Of a DNA stretch of 64,000 bases, positions 9,639 to 20,241 are shown piece after piece (positions within the stretch are counted from its first letter, which is position 1; each line of letters begins with the position of its first letter). Both the position numbers and the translations under genes were made by a program. The DNA is taken from positions 65,111,018-65,175,017 of the forward strand of contig CM045763.1 of NCBI GenBank assembly GCA_025200525.1. Reading direction: 5' to 3'. The DNA is from Camellia lanceoleosa (taxonomy: Eukaryota > Streptophyta > Magnoliopsida > Ericales > Theaceae). Below the pieces are notes generated by a model. That model was not told where the DNA came from. It saw only the letters and a program-made list of their open reading frames with translations, and searched no databases.

Positions 9639-11272
9639 ATGGCAAATGACGGAGAGAAAGAAAAGGTTGGAGATGACATCCCTACTGGGAGTGGTAAGCT
9701 AAGCACTTTGATCCCAACGTAGAGGAGGATAATTGTAATGAAGAAACTCGGGATCAGAATCCCGGAGAGAAAGACGTCGGCCAGGAGGGCGACGTACCAA
9801 AGAAGGCAGATCGAGGCGGGTATTATAACGAGAACGACCTCCAAGTATGGAAAGACAGATGTCTGCGGAGGGACGAAGCGATGAAGGGAATGGTGGACAA
9901 ATTGGTGGACCTACAAATAGTCGTCAATTTCACGATACAGAACAACGTCATGCAGCCATCGTTCCCGTTACAAGATACACCGATTCCAGCGGCTAATAAA
10001 GATGCCCAAAAAGAGGGGCAGAAAACAATTCATGCAGTCCCACAGCACGACAGGACCAAGGGACATTCTCACCGACCTTCACGAGAGGATGGGCATGGAG
10101 AATCAACAAGAAGAGAATCCCAAAAGACACGCCGAACCAAAGAAACCTGCACCAAAGAACATCGGGATGTTCAAGGGAAGGAACTTTGTTTCGACATGAC
10201 CAATTAAGGGAGGTCCAAAAGGACTTATAATGACATTAGAAGTAGCGCATCGAAGAGGCTGAAATCTAGTGATAGCCGAGCTCCTGGACAGACCAAGGAG
10301 GATCTGAGGGATTACCTCTAGAGGAAGCGACAGGATGCCAGGGTAACCTCCCCGGTCAAGCTGAGAACGCCATTCTCGGTATAGTTGGACAAATTTGAGG
10401 CCCCGAAAAGGTTCAGTATGCCAAGATTCAAGATATACAACGGTAAGTCAGACCCCAACTTTCACATTGGCTTGTACCTGAACTCGATGGCACTATACAC
10501 AGGGAACAAGTCGTTGCTTTGCAAGGTGTTCCCCTCGTCCTTCAAGAAAATTACATCGGACTGGTTTCACAAGTTGCCGAAAGGAACTGTGAAAACCTGG
10601 GAAGGCCTGGCCGAGATGTTCGTGGCCAGGTTTGTGACAAACAAGCTACAACCATTAAGGATGGACTCCTTGATGGCTCTGAGAATCAATGAGGATGAAA
10701 GCCTTTGGGCCTATGCCAAGAGGTACTATGAGGTATTCAACCGGATACCAGGATGCAACCAAGATGTGGCGGTCGTGCCTTTTAACAACGGCCTAAAAGA
10801 TGATTGTTTGCTTCAAAAATCATTGGCAAAGACACTGCCAAAAAGTATGGAGGAATTAATGGCCATAATAGAGAAGTATGCCAGAGCCAAAGAAGACACG
10901 CCGGGGAAAAAGGCGTTCAAACAAGAGAAAACAAACGGCTCGCCGAAACAAGGCCGAGGTAACACTGGGTACAACAAACAAGAGATAGGATTAAGGGCTG
11001 CGCAGGCAATCACAGCCGTATTCCGAATCCCAACCTACAAAGTCTTGGAGAAAATCCGAAATCAGCCCTATTACAGAGCACCAGTAAGGGTTCCGGGCGA
11101 ATTTATGGGAAGATGTCTGGGGAAACATTGTGCCTACCACAATGAGGATGGGCATCTGACTCAAGGGTGTAGAGCCCTGAAGACATATCTGGAAGACCTG
11201 ATAGGACAAGGTCATTTGAGGGACCTTGTAGACAAGGCCAGAACAAGGGAAGAGCAAGCAAGACTGCCTTAG
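9639..11272 (+). pseudogene. gag: gag of Tat element 1
   Basis: The reading starts at ATG 9639, shifts frame near 9717, continues through an acidic, Gln-rich leader, shifts again between 10000 and 10200, and is then open from 10385 to 11272 (295 codons). Just before 10385 there are TAG stops at about 10318 and 10382. The 10385 frame holds the capsid-type gag fold with FKIYNGKSDPNFHI near the start and TLPKSMEELMAIIEKYARAKED in the middle. A zinc-knuckle-like CAYHNEDGHLTQGC (C-x2-H-x4-H-x4-C) lies at about 11123-11164. Gag forms the virus-like particle and packages element RNA. It shares the frame of protease and RT downstream. It is decayed and not expected to be functional. Confidence 0.85.
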
Positions 11273-12072
11273 GCACCGGTAGCACTACCTCCTCCAGCAC
11301 CATAACCGCAGGCAGGCGGACCTCGGGTGATCAATGTGATTCACTCGAAGGTCAATGAGAACGAAATACGTGGGGAGACTCAGAAGGTAAAACACTTGCA
11401 GCATGTGTACCAGGTCCGGCAGAAAAGACCTAGGGCAGACGAGGGCCAGGGACCAGTGGTGTCCTTTACTGAAGACGACCTAGAGATGGTGCAGCATCTA
11501 CACAACGATGCCTTGGTAATATCCCTCCAGATTGGAGAATGCCAATTGAAGCACATCTTAATTGACCAGGGCAGCTCTTGTGACATCATGTATGTCAGGT
11601 GTTACAAGAAGCTTGGCCTTCATCAAGATGATCTGGAACAATCCAATGATCCAATGGTCGAGTTCAATGGAACGCCGATGTGGCCCCTGGGGGCAGTAAG
11701 TTTGGAGGTGCAGGCTAGCACCAAGAACGTAAAAACTAAGTTCACAGTAATTGACACTCCCTCCCCTTACAATGCTATCCTGGAAAAGCCATGGCTGTAT
11801 GCAATGGGGGCTGTTCCCTCAACGTTGCACCAACTGTTGCGATTCCTAACAAAGCACGGAATTGAGGAGGTCAGAGAGGATCAAGTGAAGGCAAAGAATT
11901 GCTCCATGGCAGCAATGAAATCCACCTACAACATACGAGAAACAGAAGCCGCAGAGATTGAAGATGAGGACATGGAAGTCCTAGATGACGTCAGCAAAGA
12001 GTCAACCGAGAAGAGTAAAGAAGCCCTGAAGAAAATCCTTGTCCAGTAAGGGGATGAAGAGCGCTTCTTCCT
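11273..12072 (+). pseudogene. Aspartic protease region of Tat element 1
   Basis: The main open segment is 11327-12049, in the same frame as gag and RT, bounded by TAA codons. The protease active-site motif appears as LIDQGSSCDIM at residues 78-88 of that segment, with the catalytic Asp present. PYNAILEKPWL about 65 residues later matches the usual second conserved block (YNAILGRPWL-like). Upstream is an acidic linker and downstream a Glu-rich linker that leads to RT. In an intact element it would cut the Gag-Pol polyprotein. The stop after LVQ at 12047 and the TAG in place of Trp near 12150 break the frame. Confidence 0.8.
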
Positions 12073-12871
12073 TCTCGGCTTGGGCTTGGCCGAGGAAGAA
12101 GAAAAAGAGCTAGAGGCATTCTTGAGAGCAAACATTGAGGTGTTTGCCTAGACGCTGTACGAGATACCTGGCATTGACCTCGAGGTCACTTGCCATAGAC
12201 TGAATGTGGATAGGTCGGCCAAACCTGTTATCCAGCGAGCAAGAAGGCCGACGTTAATGCATGTCGAGGCAGTAGAAGAGGAAGTGGATAAACTTCTAGA
12301 GGCCAGGGCCATTCGAGAGGTAAATTACCCAACATGGTTATCAAATACGGTGGTTGTGAAGAAAAAGAATAGGAAGTGGAGGGTCTGTGTGGACTTCACC
12401 AACCTGAATAAGGCTTGTCCCAAAGACAGTTTCCTACTACCCAAGATTGACCAATTGGTGGATGCCACTTCAGGGCATGGAAGGATGAGCTTCCTGGATG
12501 CATACATAGAGTACCATCAGATAGCTATGTACCCCTCAGATGAGGAGGAGACTGCATTCATCACCCCAAAAGGGCAGTATTGCTACAGAGTGATGTCTTT
12601 CGGGCTGAAAAATGCAGGAGCAACTTACCAGAGACTGGTGACCAAGATGTTCAGGTATCTAATAGGTAGAACAGTAGAAGTATACATAGATGACATGGTC
12701 GTGAAGACCAAGGAACCTAAGGATCATCTGGAAGACTTAAAGGCAGTTTTTGACATCCTTAGAACATATAAGCTCCGACTCAATACATCGAAGTGCGCAT
12801 TTGGAGTTGGGTCTGGTAAGTTTTTAGGATACTTGGTTACCAGAAGGGGCATTAAGGCTAGCCTAGATTAG
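12073..12871 (+). pseudogene. Reverse transcriptase of Tat element 1
   Basis: The clean frame 12206-12871 holds all core RT motifs: [18 protein letters not shown], then MSFLDAY with the first catalytic Asp (residue 98), [11 protein letters not shown], and YIDDMVVK (residues 160-167) with the other two Asp residues. The thumb follows, with [11 protein letters not shown]. The domain begins upstream near the segment [19 protein letters not shown], after a TAG that stands where family members have Trp. A second TAG at 12869 stands where Gln is usual. Catalytic residues are intact, so the polyprotein decayed mainly by nonsense changes. RT would copy element RNA into DNA in the cytoplasmic particle. 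Confidence 0.9.
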
Positions 12872-13560
12872 ATCAAGGCCATTTTAGAATTAAAGAGCCC
12901 AACATCAGCAAAGCAAGTACAGATGTTAATTGGAAGGGCTGCAGCCCTGAATAGATTCATAAGTAGAAGCTCTGACAAATGTAAACCTTTCTTCAGCTTA
13001 GTAAAGAAAGCAGCAGACTTCTTATGGACAGAAGAGTGCGAAGTCGCCTTAGCCGACTTAAAGAAGTATTTGACCACAACTCCAATTCTCTCAAATCCAG
13101 TACCTGGAGAGGAGCTGTTCTTATACTTGGCAGTTTCAGAGAGTGCAGTGGTAATCAGAGAAGAAAAGGGAGAGCAAAGGGCAATTTACTACGTGAGTAA
13201 AACCCTAACTGATGCAGAGACCAGATATCTATCCTTGGGGAAGCTAACACTGGCTTTAGTAATGGCTTCCAAAAAGCTGAATCATTACTTTCAAACCCAC
13301 AAAATTATGGTGTTAACTGAGCATCCCTTGAAGTCCCTGTTGCAGCAGGGAGATCTAATAGGTAGAATAGCTAGATGGGCAGTGGTGTTGGGCCAATATG
13401 ACCTGGAATTCAGACCCAGAACAGCAATCAAAGGCCAAGTTTTGGTCGACTTTGTGGCCGAGTTCACACCAGGCGCCATCAAACATCGGACTCCGTTGGG
13501 CCGAGGTCCAGGAGAACAAGGAGAAACCCAATCGGGCTTAGCCAAACAAAGAAAAAAGGA
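12872..13560 (+). pseudogene. RNase H (retroelement type) of Tat element 1
   Basis: This continues the RT frame. It holds a connection segment with PFFSLVKKAADFLWTEECE, then the RNase H-like block with LYLAVSESAVVI, YYVSKTLTDAETRY, LALVMASKKLNHYF and LTEHPLKSLL, ending in VDFVAEF. Retroelement RNase H removes RNA from RNA:DNA hybrids. Some family-typical acidic residues look altered (AVSE for the usual VSD/AD stretch), and in Tat elements this domain is often regarded as degenerate next to a second RNase H, which is present here. Confidence 0.75.
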
Positions 13561-13575
13561 GAAAATCAGGCCCTA

Positions 13576-13990
13576 CTGTATTTATGTCAGCGACTCCTTC
13601 CGTCTGTTTGTCGACAGAAGTTCAAACCGACAAGGAGCGGGGACAGGAGTAGTACTAGTATCACCGGATGGACAGATGCTTGAATAATCCATTCATTTGG
13701 GGTTTAAGACCTTAAACAACGAGGCAGAGTATGAAGCCCTGATCGCAAGGTTGAAGCTGGCAGCAGCAATGGAAGCCGACAAGGTGATGGTCTTCTATGA
13801 CTCCCAGCTTATCGTCAACCAGGCAACAGGCAAATACACTGCCCGAGATGAAAAGATGGTGGCCTATGTAAAATAGATGGGCAGACTGATGGCATTGTTC
13901 CAAAATTGCCGACTACAGCAAGTCGGCCGAGATGACAACAGCCATGCTGATGCCTCGGTCAACCTGGCTAGTGCAATGAAACCAGGAGAG
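13576..13990 (+). pseudogene. Second, archaeal-like RNase H domain (aRNH) of Tat element 1
   Basis: A second RNase H lies between the first RNase H and integrase. Motifs in order are RLFVDRSSNRQGAGTGVVLV (Asp codon at 13613), LNNEAEYEALIARL, VFYDSQLIVNQATG, and GRDDNSHADASVNLAS. The Asp, Glu, Asp, Asp set expected for catalysis is retained. Dual RNase H architecture is known from the Tat lineage of plant Ty3/gypsy elements. Two in-frame stops interrupt it: TAA near 13684 and TAG near 13873. Both stand where Gln or a similar residue is expected. Confidence 0.75.
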
Positions 13991-14181
13991 GCAAGGATAA
14001 TAATGATTGAATACTTGTCAGGTCTAAGTGTAGAACCACTGAACACAAAGCATGAAGCAATATATGTAGATATGGGACCAAGCTGGATGGATGCAGTAAT
14101 AGTATTCCTTAAAGAGGGAAAACTACCAGATGATCATAAAGAAGCACACAAGATCGGTGAAATCGGAAGATTGATCGGACA

Positions 14182-15318
14182 ATGAATGGGCATCTCTACA
14201 GAAGATCTTTTACTAGACTCCTTTTGAGGTGTGTGCATCCTTCACAAGTTGAAGACTTCTTGTATGAGATACATGAAGGAGTATGTGGAAGCCACACTGG
14301 GGGCAGGTCACTTGCTCATAGGAACATTACTCAAGGGTACTGGTGGCCCTATATGCAAAAAGATGCTGAAGCCTATGTCAGAAAATGTGAGAAGTGTCAG
14401 AGGTTTGCACATTTGATACACCAACCAGCAGCAGACCTGAACCTAGTGTCCAGCCCTTGGCCATTTGCCTAATGGGCCATGGACCTTGTTGGACAACTGC
14501 CTCAAGCGACTGGACAAAGGAAGTTCCTACTAGTGGCAACAGATTACTTCACCAAGTGGGTTGAAGCTGAACCCCTTGCAAAGATCCAGGATATTGATGT
14601 AAAGAACTTCATAGGAAAGAATATCATCACCAGGTTTGGGATCCCAAGAGTAATAATAGCAGATAATGGTACATAGTTTGACAGTAAGCTAATGAAGAGC
14701 TTTTGTACAAAGTACAAGATCAAGAATTATTAGTCTACTCCAAGCTTCTCTCAAAGCAATGGTCAAGAAGAAGCGTCCAATAAGGTCATCTTGGATGGGA
14801 TCAAGAAAAGGCTGGAAGTAGCAAAAGGAAAGTGGGTGGATGAGTTGCCCAGTGTACTTTGGGCATATCGGACTATGCCGAGAAGATCAACTGGGGAGTC
14901 CCCATTTGCCATGGCTTATGGCATAGAAGCAGTTATTCCACTAGAGGTCAACATCCCAAGGATCAAAACCCAGGGAGTGGAAAATGGGACTACTGATGCA
15001 TTTTTAGCCCAAGATTTGGACCTATTAGAAGAAAGAAGGGAGAAAGCAGCAATTCAGCTGGGGGCATACCAGCAGTAGCTTGCTAAGGCCTACAATAAAA
15101 ATGTCAACCCATGAGAGTTTCAAGTTGGAGACCTCATCTTGAGAAAGGTCGTCGACAACAAGAAAGATCCCAGAGAGGGCAAGCTTGGCCCAAACTGGGA
15201 AGGACCTTATAGAATCATCTCGGTCCTTGGCAATGGGGCATATCGGCTTGAAGACAGTGAAGGCAAAGAGTTGCTAAAACCTTGGAATACTTGCAACCTG
15301 AAGTTTTTATATCATTAA
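14182..15318 (+). pseudogene. Integrase of Tat element 1
   Basis: A frameshift near 14160-14185 places integrase in the -1 frame relative to RT. The zinc-binding HHCC region is seen as EIHEGVCGSHTG followed by CEKCQ. The catalytic core has MDLVGQLP (Asp codon 14482), IIADNGT (Asp codon 14662) and NGQEEASNK (Glu codon 14770); the last two are separated by exactly 35 codons, the DD35E spacing. A C-terminal GPNWEGPYRI / GNGAYRL block follows, and the frame ends at TAA 15316-15318. Stops inside it are TAA at about 14470, TAG at about 14674, TAG at about 14731, TAG at about 15076 and TGA at about 15112. No chromodomain is seen. The protein would insert element DNA into the nuclear genome. Confidence 0.88.
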
Positions 15319-15424
15319 GATTTTCTTTTGTTTTTAAGTTTTTCTGTTATTAGCCGAAGTAATTAATAAAATTTTAGCTTTATTTTTTTCAAAACTTGTG
15401 TAAAAGGATTAACCAATCCCTTAG

Positions 15425-15703
15425 CGATGTTTTCGATTGAAACATGACAAATGACTTAGATTTATTATATGGCAGAGTTGAATTATACTTGCATATAATA
15501 GAGTTGAACTAAGTTGGCGATATTTTTGATTGAAACATGACGAATGACTTAGACTTATTATATGGCAGAGTTGAATTATACTTGCATATAATAGAGTTGA
15601 ACTAAGTCGGCGATGTTTCTGATTGAAACATGATGAATAACTTAGACTTATTATATGGCAGAGTCGAATTATACTTGCATATAATAGAGTTGAACTAAGT
15701 TGA
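15425..15703. repeat. 93-bp tandem repeat, three units
   Basis: Units start at 15425, 15518 and 15611 with CGAT(G/A)TTT, then GATTGAAACATGA, and each includes TTATATGGCAGAGT and ACTTGCATATAATAGAGTTG. Units differ at only a few positions. Confidence 0.9.
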
Positions 15704-15933
15704 ATTAACCTAGGTTTGTTGTGTTGGCAGAATGAAAACTTTGAAGGACACTAAGTACATATCAGCTAGATTAACAGAACAGAGATTGATAACCTCGGCT
15801 AGTCTCTGTTTAAATCTGGTCTCGGTGACAGGAGCAGAGGTACATACTTAATGTGAACGTAAGTGAAACTTAAGTTCACATTAGCGGGCAGAGAGTTCGA
15901 GGATAATGCTTGGAAGTTGGAATTTACATGCTA

Positions 15934-16062
15934 AAATTAGTTTAACACTTGTTGAAATTTTAAGAAAAATTTACAAGTTGAAGTTAAACTGATGTCACGT
16001 TAAAAGAAAATTAGTTTAACACTTGTTGAAATTTTAAGAACAATTTACAAGTTGAAATTAAG
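15934..16062. repeat. Two-unit direct repeat, period about 72 bp
   Basis: AAAATTAGTTTAACACTTG followed by TTGAAATTTTAAGAA occurs near 15934 and again near 16006. Confidence 0.8.
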
Positions 16063-16559
16063 CCAAAGTTATTTCTAAAGAAGTATCTGCACATTTGCCG
16101 GGATTATCATATTACCAAGATTTGGAAAATAGTGAAAGACAGAAATCTTGGTAACTGAAAGTGAAGTGGCATGTTTTAGATAAACACTTCTGAAAACTTT
16201 CTTTCATGTTTTCAAGTGTTGAACCAATACCAAGATAAACAAGTCAGTGGATATATCTGAGGTATTTTACCCCGAAGAGATTGCATAGTTAAGGTGTACT
16301 TTGAAAACATACAAAATATTCCAAGTATGGAAGCATACAAGATAGATAAGCATTCAAACACTTAGTAAAAGCAAGAAGAAGCTGTACTTGCATTAAAAAA
16401 AAAAGAAAAAAAAAAAAGAAAAAAGGCACTTCGGCTTGACAAAGAGATTACTTGTTCGGGTTACAAAGGTGGCACGTCAGCCAAATTAAAGCTAACATTG
16501 TTTCAAAAGTAAGGAAAAAAGTACAAGGTACAAGAATTAAAGAAAAGCATCAAAATGGA

Positions 16560-17818
16560 CTACTCAGTGCCAACAGTTGGATATGTCCCAGCCTCAGAAG
16601 ACAATTGTGAGCCCTTCTCAGCAGCTTTCTTAGACGCGAGCTCGGCATCGATCTCTTGAAGAGTCTGGTCGATGCTCTTCTTGGCGATTGGCGCGTCGGA
16701 TGTTGTCTTCTCAGGGGTAACGTTTTTTGAGACCCCATCCTCCTCATCCTGAGTCAAATCCAAGACTTGCTCATTTAGAGTTGGGGACTTGGCCCTAGCA
16801 GCTTTTTCATTCTTCTTGGCCTCAGCCTAATCCTCGAACTCAGCTTCGTCTTTGGACTAGCTGGGAGAGGCAGGGAATGGTACGACGAGGTTGCTAGCAT
16901 TCTTGAGAGGAGAATCCTCGAGGACAGCCAACTCTTTTAAAACAGCCATCCAACCAAGGGTGAAACCCTTGTTGCATGCCTGCTTCACTTGCTTCTTGTA
17001 GTCTTCTTTGACATCGGTTGCCCCCTCGGCATACACTTTCTCATCTGCCGTTTTGATCTCGGCTTCTTTTGTGGCCAAGGCAACAATGAGCTCGGCCTAG
17101 GCCTCGGCGGTCTTCGCTTCGGCCTCTTTCTTTTCAGCCTCGAGAACCTTAGTGACGGCCTCAACAGCTCCTCCCTTCTCATCGGCCTCTTCTTGGGCCT
17201 ATTTGGCTGATTTAGCCTAATCTATTAGTATCTTCATCTTGGCCTCGGCCATATTAATAGTTTTCAACAAACTTACAGCCTCCTTGGTCTTGTTGACCAA
17301 CTCCTTCTTGATGTTAAAGGCTTGCATCACGAAGGAGTGGGCGTGCTGGATCGCCTAGAAAAAATGGATAAAACAAAAGTTAGTAATTTTTACTAAGTAT
17401 GGAAAAACGGAGGATGAAAAGTACCAAGTGTTAAGGGCTTACTTGTACAGAATGCTGCAACATCAGAGTGAAGTTTTCATATTCGCTGACCTCGACATTG
17501 CGTTCGAGGTCTTTTAGGAGGAGCAAGGAAGTAAAGAGGGCAACACTGACTTCGATGTCAATCGAGCTGTTGCCGGCTCTAACTGGCTTATCCTTGATTG
17601 TAATTGGAGGGACCCAGGGGGCATTTGATTTTAGGGACCCCGAGGTTGTGACAAACTCTGACCTCGGCCTCTTTGACCTGTTGGATTCAGATGGTTCTAC
17701 CTCGGTGGGCCTCTTCTCGGCGGCGGATGAGGACTTCTCGCTCTCGACCAGTTTGAAATTGGCAAGGTATCCCCATTGTCAATCTGAGTTACCGTTGCCT
17801 TGGATTGGGCTTTCTTAA
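16560..17818 (-). pseudogene. Antisense extra ORF of Tat element 1 (coiled-coil protein)
   Basis: The - strand reads from the truncation at 17818 to TAG at 16560-16562. Exon 1 (17443-17818) is open throughout, ends in VEVSEYENFTLMLQHSVQ, and is followed by a GTAAGC donor. An 88-bp intron (17355-17442) ends in TTCTAG, and exon 2 resumes in phase with AIQHAHSFVMQAFNIKKEL. Exon 2 is Ala/Glu/Lys-rich with heptad-like spacing, as in a coiled coil, and has a block QACNKGFTLGWMAVLKELAV. At least five in-frame stops are all TAG, probably from CAG. Extra ORFs antisense to pol near the 3' LTR are described for Tat elements; their function is unknown. The start is lost at the Helitron junction. Confidence 0.7.
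17355..17442 (-). other. Predicted intron in the antisense ORF
   Basis: It has donor GTAAGC and acceptor TTTTTTCTAG on the - strand. The flanking exons join in phase 0 and both have coding character, while the 88-bp interval contains in-frame stops. Confidence 0.65.
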
Positions 17819-19170
17819 ATGCTTATAATCCATTTGTCCACATATTTCACCAGTTGAGTCAACGCCCTGATATACATGAATGCAGACTTCAGATCAGAGA
17901 GCAGCCATGTAATAGGCCCCAATATAACTTTCCGACTACTCCTGAAGTTGCTACAGTTTTAGTAGGTGAAGAAAAAGCTGGAAATTTAAGACCAAGAGAT
18001 ATCATTGTTCAATCAACCAGTTGTCACCTCCTAAATATTCCAGATATTGCTGGATACTATGATCCATTACAATATCCTCTGTTGTTATCCTATGGCTCAT
18101 ATGGATAGGATGTAAATACTCGAAGTAACGATGGCGAAAAAGTAACACGTTGTGATTTCTACACTTATAAGCTACAGGTGATGACATAAACATAATATAT
18201 ATACACAAAAAAAAAAAAAACCTTTTTTATTAATCTATAATTATTTCATACAAATTCCATACTTTTAATTGTTTATAATTATTCAAATACTACCAACTCA
18301 GATTCGCCCTGGTGATCAATCTCTTTTTTTTTCGAGGAAGTCACCTTTTACAGCACTTTGTCGTAGATAATTACGTGAAGATTGAGTTTCACAAATTAAG
18401 ATGGATATGTACTCATGAAAATGACATTCAAGCGGATTTTTATCAAGGTCTACTAGATGCAGTACATGTTGGTGAAAATTATGGAGGTAAAATTTATCAC
18501 TTATTGTATTACAACTACACACACACACATATTATTGTTATTTATATAATATTTCTGTTACAAAAAAAAAAAATTAAGTAATGTTGGTCGTAGAACAATA
18601 TTACATTCGTCGCTTGTTGGTAGCCCACGAGACATGTATCAACAATATCAGGATGCAATGGCCTTGGTCCAAAAGTATGGAAAGCCTGATCTTTTCGTTA
18701 CTAACCTGCAATCCAAATTGGCCTGAAATTAAAGCGAGTTGTTACCTTGACAATCACCACATGATCGCCCTAATTTGTTGACAAGAATATTTCATTCAAA
18801 ATTTGAGGAGATGAAGACTGACATTCTAACAAAACATGTACTCGAAAAAGTTCTAGCATACGCATATGTTATCGAATACCAAAAAAGAGGCCTACAACAT
18901 GCGCACATGGTTGTTATCTTAGATGAAAATGACAAGTTGCATGCTCCTGACAATTATGATAACATTGTCAGAGTTGAAATTCCAGACAAGAGATTAGAGC
19001 TTGCATTATACAGTGCAGTTCTAAAACACATGATACATGGCCCATGTGGAATGTATAATCAACAATCAGCATGTATGACAAATGGTCTGTGCAAAAAACG
19101 TTTTCCAAAACCATTTTTTCCAATCACTACACTTGGAAATGATTCATATCCTATTTATCGAATGAGAGAA
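17815..19170 (+). pseudogene. Helitron Rep (Helitron_like_N and HUH Rep) fragment
   Basis: Three coding blocks match plant Helitron Rep/helicase N-terminal sequence. Block 1 (17815-18177) has FPTTPEVATVLVGEE, RPRDIIVQS and DPLQYPLLLSYGSYG. Block 2 (18302-18486) has HFVVDNYVKIEFHKLRWI. Block 3 (about 18579-19170) has VGRRTIL, MYQQYQDAMALVQKYGKPDL, TCNPNWPEIKA and EYQKRGLQHAHMVV. The last includes the HUH nickase motif, with His codons at 18898 and 18904. It then has HGPCGMYNQQSACM. Possible introns are 18178-18301 and about 18487-18578. There are several stops and frameshifts, including TAG where Trp is usual at about 18106. The helicase domain and both termini are absent, so it is a dead internal fragment. 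Intact, it would nick and move DNA by rolling-circle transposition. Confidence 0.85.
18178..18301 (+). other. Possible intron in the Helitron rep
   Basis: A 124-bp AT-rich interval with a poly-A run, starting GTGATG and ending CAACTCAG, separates two Rep-like coding blocks. It could instead be an insertion or deletion scar. Confidence 0.4.
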
Positions 19171-19396
19171 TGAGAGTTAGTTTCATTAGAGAGTAATTGT
19201 TGGCTTTTTGGCTTTCGAAGGTTATTATTGTAATTTTGAGTGTGCCAGCAAAGATCAATCAGTCATTACAGAATATTAAATGCCAACCAATTATCAGACA
19301 ATTGTATTTTAGTTCTTTCAGCCTCAATGAAGAGGACTTTTATTGGTGGCTTTATTTAGAAGAATTAAGCAACCAACGATTAATATGAAGAACAAT
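19171..19396. other. Unassigned interval between the Helitron fragment and an LTR
   Basis: It follows the Rep frame after TGA at 19171. No Helitron CTRR end with hairpin was recognised, and no other feature was seen. Confidence 0.4.
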
Positions 19397-19956
19397 TGTA
19401 ATATTTCATTAAGCAAAATGGAAGACTTTCAAAGATCCAAATTAGCCTCGTAGAGGTTTACAGTAACAAACTGCTTGAAACTACTCCTATGAACGAAGTG
19501 CAGTGCAGGAATTTGAAGTACAGAAATGTAAAGAACAAGAAATGTAAAAACTGAAAGGAAAATAAAGTAGATAAAACTGGTTTTTTGGATCTGAGTCTGG
19601 GGGCTCTTTCTAGGGCCTTCTCTACTATTTATACTTCTCAATGACAATCATCGAAATGTGTATCTAACCGTCGAATCATTTCCCCATGATCGCTGATCAT
19701 GTTTCCTTACAATTAGCTCCACTATGCCATGGCTGCAGTTAGGTTTCCCTCATGATTTTGAATTTAAATATGAGTAACCGTTGAAGCCATGTCATTTTGC
19801 ATTTCTTTGCTGATCCAATGCTATGCAGATCTACAATAACCAATACTAACTGCCATGTGTGGGATTACAATTGAAGATTTAAATTGTCTTCTCGTATTGC
19901 CCTCATCCTGCCACGTGTCGAATTGTGATTAGCTTATAGAAAATATGTAGCCAACA
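19397..19956 (-). mobile_element. 3' LTR of Tat-like element 2
   Basis: Read on the - strand it begins TGTTGGCTACATAT right after a purine tract GTGGGGGTAA and ends in TATTACA. It is about 560 bp, with a TATA box at 19626-19633 and CACGTGTCG/CACGTGGCA-type words near its start. The lower end is inferred from the TG/CA rule because no partner LTR is available. Confidence 0.6.
19626..19633 (-). promoter_or_regulatory. TATA box in the LTR of element 2
   Basis: The - strand reads AAGTATAAATAGTAG, a strong TATAAATA core, in the middle of the proposed LTR. Confidence 0.6.
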
Positions 19957-19966
19957 TTACCCCCAC
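19957..19966 (-). other. Polypurine tract of element 2
   Basis: GTGGGGGTAA on the - strand directly precedes the LTR start TGTTGG. This is the primer for plus-strand DNA synthesis in LTR elements. Confidence 0.6.
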
Positions 19967-20241
19967 ACTAATATACCCAAAGCTTGGTGATATTAGTGGA
20001 TTAAGGTATTTTACCCACATCTTAGAACGTGCATGGGTTTTGCACTTTTCAGAAATGCAACCATCATTCATCAATGAAACATTTGCATTAAATTCTCTTC
20101 TAACCCTTGAACACTCCCACTTTCTCAGTATTCGAAAAGACTGGTACATCTTTCATAGCCAAGCAAGTCTTTTCTTACATTGATCAAGCATACGAAGAGT
20201 TAGTTGATGATGTTGTTCGTCCTTGAAAGAACCTTCATGCA

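Larger units (their letters stand above)
15319..16559 (+). other. 3' noncoding region of Tat element 1
   Basis: No sense-strand ORF. It contains a 93-bp tandem repeat (15425-15703), a second two-unit repeat of about 72 bp (15934-16062), and a poly-A-rich stretch near 16397-16422. Such tandem repeats after pol are recalled as common in Tat elements. Confidence 0.7.
6109..17818 (+). mobile_element. Tat-lineage Ty3/gypsy element 1 (decayed, 3' truncated)
   Basis: The order is 5' LTR (split by a solo LTR), primer binding site, gag, protease, RT, RNase H, second RNase H, integrase, tandem-repeat 3' region, and an antisense ORF. Domain order PR-RT-RH-aRNH-INT and the extra antisense ORF point to the Tat lineage. 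No 3' LTR is present because sequence switches to a Helitron fragment near 17815. Premature stops are nearly all C-to-T type changes, and there are at least three frameshifts (about 9717, 10000-10200 and 14160-14185). Confidence 0.85.

Noticed and set aside
17468..17818. 116-codon ORF on the + strand
   Set aside because: It is the shadow of exon 1 of the antisense ORF, which has an in-phase splice junction and better coding character.
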